Below are positions 60,681 through 64,000 of a stretch of 64,000 nt of DNA, in pieces. Origin of the DNA: Oxyruncus cristatus (Eukaryota; Chordata; Aves; Passeriformes; Cotingidae); the NCBI GenBank assembly GCA_013399855.1, contig VXAY01004102.1, forward strand, positions 330,259-394,258. Direction: 5' to 3'. The first letter of the stretch is position 1; every line of letters starts with the position of its first letter. The notes below the pieces were generated by a model, which saw only the letters and a program-made list of their open reading frames with translations, was not told the origin of the DNA and searched no databases. The position numbers were made by a program, and so were the translations under genes.

Positions 60681-63329
60681 AAGGGGATAGATGCAAGGAT
60701 CGAGACACTGGCAGATACAACTTCTTTAGGCTGATCTGTTGTGTGCTGTCTTGCTCAGAGAGGAACTGAGGAATGCAATGTGCAAAAAAATAGTTGGTTT
60801 TAAGTAAGTGAAGTACAAAAAAAGGGGCTAAGGAGCTGCTTTTGGAAGGTTCTTTATACATAATACCTTTTGGTATTTTCAACATGTCAGATACGAGTAG
60901 TTCTTTCACTAGCTAGGGTTACGCATTTGAGCTTTTCCTCTCCATTTACCAAGGAATGGGTATGTATCGCAAATGCAGAAAAATAAATACGGAGTGTCAG
61001 TGGGGCTTTTTTCCCTTGTTCTTGGATGTACTTAATTCCAGTAAGTATGCTGCTTCTGATAAGGAAAGTGTGAACTGCCCGTATGCTTCTTGAAATAAGG
61101 AAACTTTTTGCCAGTCTAAGGCTATTAAGAGTAAGAAGATACATTAACAACCTGTGCCTTCATAAGACCTCCGTGCTATGAGGGAGGTGTTAGTCGCAAC
61201 TTGCTAGTTGGAACACTGTAAACTTTAATATCTGAAGCATTATAAGAGCATCTTGTGTGGAGTAGGAAGTTTTTGAGGTACAGGGTGATTTAGAATAATA
61301 AAATTGGGGGGAAAAAATAATGGTAAAGGGAGGATTATTTGTGCTTCATAATGCATGAGTCAGTATTAGACAAGGTACTGGAAGTACTGAAAAGGAAGTT
61401 TGCTTAAAGCGGTAATAATGATACTCTGCTGGTACTCAAAGTGCTTGCTGTTGAACTATCCTCTGCACTGCTTATGTCTTATCTACTATCTTTCCTAATC
61501 TGGCTGTAATGTGTCTGGGAAAGGAAGTGCTGTAGGCAATGCAGATGACAAAGAGCTCTGATCCATGATTTATCAGAACTGATAATTGTACATCTGAGCC
61601 CTTATCAGAGGCCAACTGCTGAAGCTGATATTGCCATTCTGCTCAAAGACTCTGCTTCTTTTTAAGACAAGCAAAAGAGTGATGTTTCAGTGTTTTTCTT
61701 CTTTACCCTTCCTCCCCCTTCCTTCCATTCTGGAAAAAAAAACCAAACCCAAAGGAATTGAGCCAGTTTCCTGATTTCTGACACACATCTGTTCTTAGCC
61801 CCGTGAAATCCTGGAAATGAGCAACTATGTGAATTTGAGATGATTCTGTAGGTCTTTATGGTATTTAGGTTGGTAATTGAAATTAATGGTTTATAAAGCA
61901 TATCTAAGCTTAACTATTTCTTGGTCTTCTGTCTCCCTTAAGTGGAACTGTAAAATGCTGGCTGGAATCAAAAAACCTAAGGTGAATCCTGGAAAATATT
62001 TCCCATGTTTTCTCTGTCAAAATAACTATGCCACAGAACCAGAACTTTTTTTGTGTGAGTGTGTTGCATAATTTATTTTAATAAAAAAGTTATCTTAAAG
62101 AAGTTATGATAAGTCAGTTGCCTTTTGAAATGATTAGCTGAGAGTATCTAAGATAAAATGTTAGATAAAGCCATCGACATGCCTCATCTTAACATCAAGC
62201 CTTAAATAAAAGTTCTTCTCCAGTTTTCAAAAGTATATAATAAAAAATGGATTTGAAGTTTGTTAGTAGTTCCCAGATGCTTATGTGTTTATTTTGCCAG
62301 CCTAGGTAGCTTGTTGCTTATACTGCTAGAAAACTGCTGTTTTTTCCTTAATGATCCTTCAGCATCAACGAGTGCTACTTGATTCTCTGTGAAAAATCAA
62401 GCACCCTTCAAATTCTCTGTTGTACTTGATAGAATAATACTGGACGGCCAAGACCTACTCTTGAAGTATAATCAGCTCTGCAGATGTCTCTGTCAATTTT
62501 TCAGGGTTCTCCTTTGATAGCGAGTGAGAGAGAACTCTGCACAGCATTCAAGATATAGGCACATCGTGCTCTGCTATAATAATGATAGTCTCTAGTAACT
62601 TCTAAGGTTTGATTTGCTTTCAGGGTTTTTTGATTGCTATTGAGCTCTGAGTTAATACTAATCAAGAAACTTCCCAACCCTAATAGCTCAGAATCCCTGG
62701 TTCTGTGTGATGAGAATAATTTTGGCTGTTTGCTTCCCTTTATATGTGTATACCTTGAATTTATTTCTGCCAGTTTGTAGTTGGCCCTTGCAATTAATGC
62801 CTGAAATAACTCCACTATCAACAAATTTATCTTATGGCTTACTCTCTTGCACTTCATTTATGGATGTGCTGGGCAGCACAGGATCCCCTGAAACAATAGT
62901 GGGCACTTTCTCTAGCTGAGAGAGCTGACACTTTACTTTTTACCACCCCAGCCCTTACCCACCCCCCACCCAGTGCCTATCTTTTGTCTTATCCAGCGCA
63001 GGATTTTCTCTCCTAAATGTGGCTGCTTAATACCTTTCAAAAGCTTGCAGTGACGGATTTTTCAAATACCTTTGGAAACCCTAAGGGAACATATCAATCA
63101 GTGCTTTATCTGCATGCTGTCAGTGCTCCTAAAGAATTCTAATACAATCCAACACAATTGTGAAGTGCAACTCCTTCCAATGAAAGCAATATTGGCTCCT
63201 TCCAAACAAATCATGTCTGTGTGTCTTTTATTTCCTTTAATATAGAATCTGCTAATGTATCTTGTACAGCTATCAATCATGTAATCAGAAAACTTTTTTT
63301 TTAAAGACTTCCTTGGGATATGATCCTGA
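60681..63329. other. Intergenic region downstream of MOS, no gene seen
   Basis: AT-rich sequence with short frames lacking any family resemblance. 63000-63300 may contain an older repeat, but I cannot name it. RPS20, the next gene in mammals, is not seen. Confidence 0.6.
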
Positions 63330-64000
63330 AGAGGAGAGGTCAAGGACACCTGGTTGATTTTCAAGGATTGCCTTCTACAAGCTCAAGATTCAGTCCCCAT
63401 AAGCAGGAAATCAGGCAAAGGTGGCAGGATGCCCCTAGGGATAAACAAGGAGCTCCTGATTAAACTCAAATGTAAATAATAAATCTGCAAGAGTTGAGAG
63501 ACCAGGGGGGAGTCTGAAGCAAGGAAGACTTACTATTGGTAAAGAAGGATGAGGTTAGGAAACATTTAAACAAGACTTACAGAAGTTCAGAGGACCTGAT
63601 GGGATGTACTCAAAAATGCTGACAGAGCTTGCAAATGTCATCGTGGGGCAACTCTTGACTATCTTTGAAAGGTCACGTGGTCAGGAGAGATTCCTGAGGT
63701 CTGGAAGAAAACAAATCTAACTCAAGTCTGCGAAATGGCCAAAAAGGACGATGTGGAAAATTACAAGCCAGTCAGCCTCACCTAAATCCCTGGGAAACTG
63801 GTGGAACGAATCACTCTGGAAATCATTGCCAAATAAATGAAGGACAAAAAGGTGTTTGGGGGATCATAGGGGATTTGTGAAAAGGAAATCATGCTTGATC
63901 AATGTAGTAGTCTTCTGCAGTGAGATTACTGGCTGCTGAAGAGCAGGGGTTGTTGCTTTAGTGAGGTTTTTGGTGCTGTTTCCCATTACATTCTCGTAAA
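63330..64000 (+). mobile_element. CR1 LINE ORF2 (reverse transcriptase) fragment, degraded, runs off the window
   Basis: Conceptual translation in shifting frames reads as CR1 ORF2. At 63351-63470: KDTWLIFKDCLLQAQ and GINKELLIKLK (linker before the RT). At 63595-63700: GPDGMYSKMLTELANVIVGQ (the GPDG-RT start). At 63745-63800: ENYKPVSLT, then IPGKLVERI. At 63890-63990: SCLINVV and VFGAVSHYIL. Stops and frameshifts occur throughout, and part of the region between the linker and RT seems deleted. It is therefore a dead fragment. The 3' part lies beyond the window. Confidence 0.9.

Noticed and set aside
1..64000. CRISPR array, tRNA, rRNA or snoRNA genes, or a prokaryote-like multi-gene system
   Set aside because: No regularly spaced repeats, cloverleaf or box C/D-D' layouts recognised; the DNA is vertebrate intron, UTR and intergenic sequence.

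Overview
The window is a stretch of vertebrate, almost certainly bird, nuclear DNA. It has AT-rich, gene-poor sequence with long introns, CR1 LINE fragments of several ages, and two well-known orthologues on the + strand: PLAG1 (a C2H2 zinc-finger transcription factor) and MOS (the oocyte Ser/Thr kinase). The MOS product is very close to what I know of chicken MOS. With the CR1 repeats this points to Aves, but I cannot name the species. The PLAG1-MOS order and shared strand match the mammalian 8q12-type arrangement. CHCHD7, the usual head-to-head partner of PLAG1, would lie just left of the window.

Layout. 1-380 is GC-rich and looks like the non-coding first exon of PLAG1, ending at a perfect GTAAGT donor. 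381-43741 is about 43 kb of PLAG1 intron(s). It should also hold the small 5' UTR exons known in mammals, which I can only nominate (16621-16668, 33062-33090, 36735-36817). It carries CR1 fragments at about 9.06-9.34, 19.15-19.6 and 35.7-35.9 kb, a probable one near 31.9 kb, and an old non-LTR retrotransposon 3' end near 12.2 kb. 43742-44100 is the first coding exon, preceded by a 27-codon in-frame upstream ORF. 44101-44691 is an intron. 44692-50940 is the last exon, with the rest of the coding sequence and a 3' UTR of about 5 kb rich in candidate miRNA and Pumilio sites and ending at AATAAA (50921).

50941-59300 is intergenic. 59316-60680 is the intact single-exon MOS gene, with a GC box and TATA-like element upstream and a cytoplasmic polyadenylation element plus two AATAAA hexamers downstream. 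60681-63330 is intergenic. From 63330 to the window end lies a degraded + strand CR1 ORF2 fragment.

Functionally, PLAG1 is a developmental and growth transcription factor and MOS is the MAPKKK that drives meiotic maturation and cytostatic-factor arrest. They are neighbours but not part of one pathway. I see no CRISPR array, operon, tRNA, rRNA or novel multi-gene system. The notable material is regulatory: upstream ORFs, possible unannotated 5' exons, 3' UTR site clusters, the MOS cytoplasmic polyadenylation layout, a perfect 40-bp duplication and a LINE relic that keeps its zinc-knuckle coding sequence.
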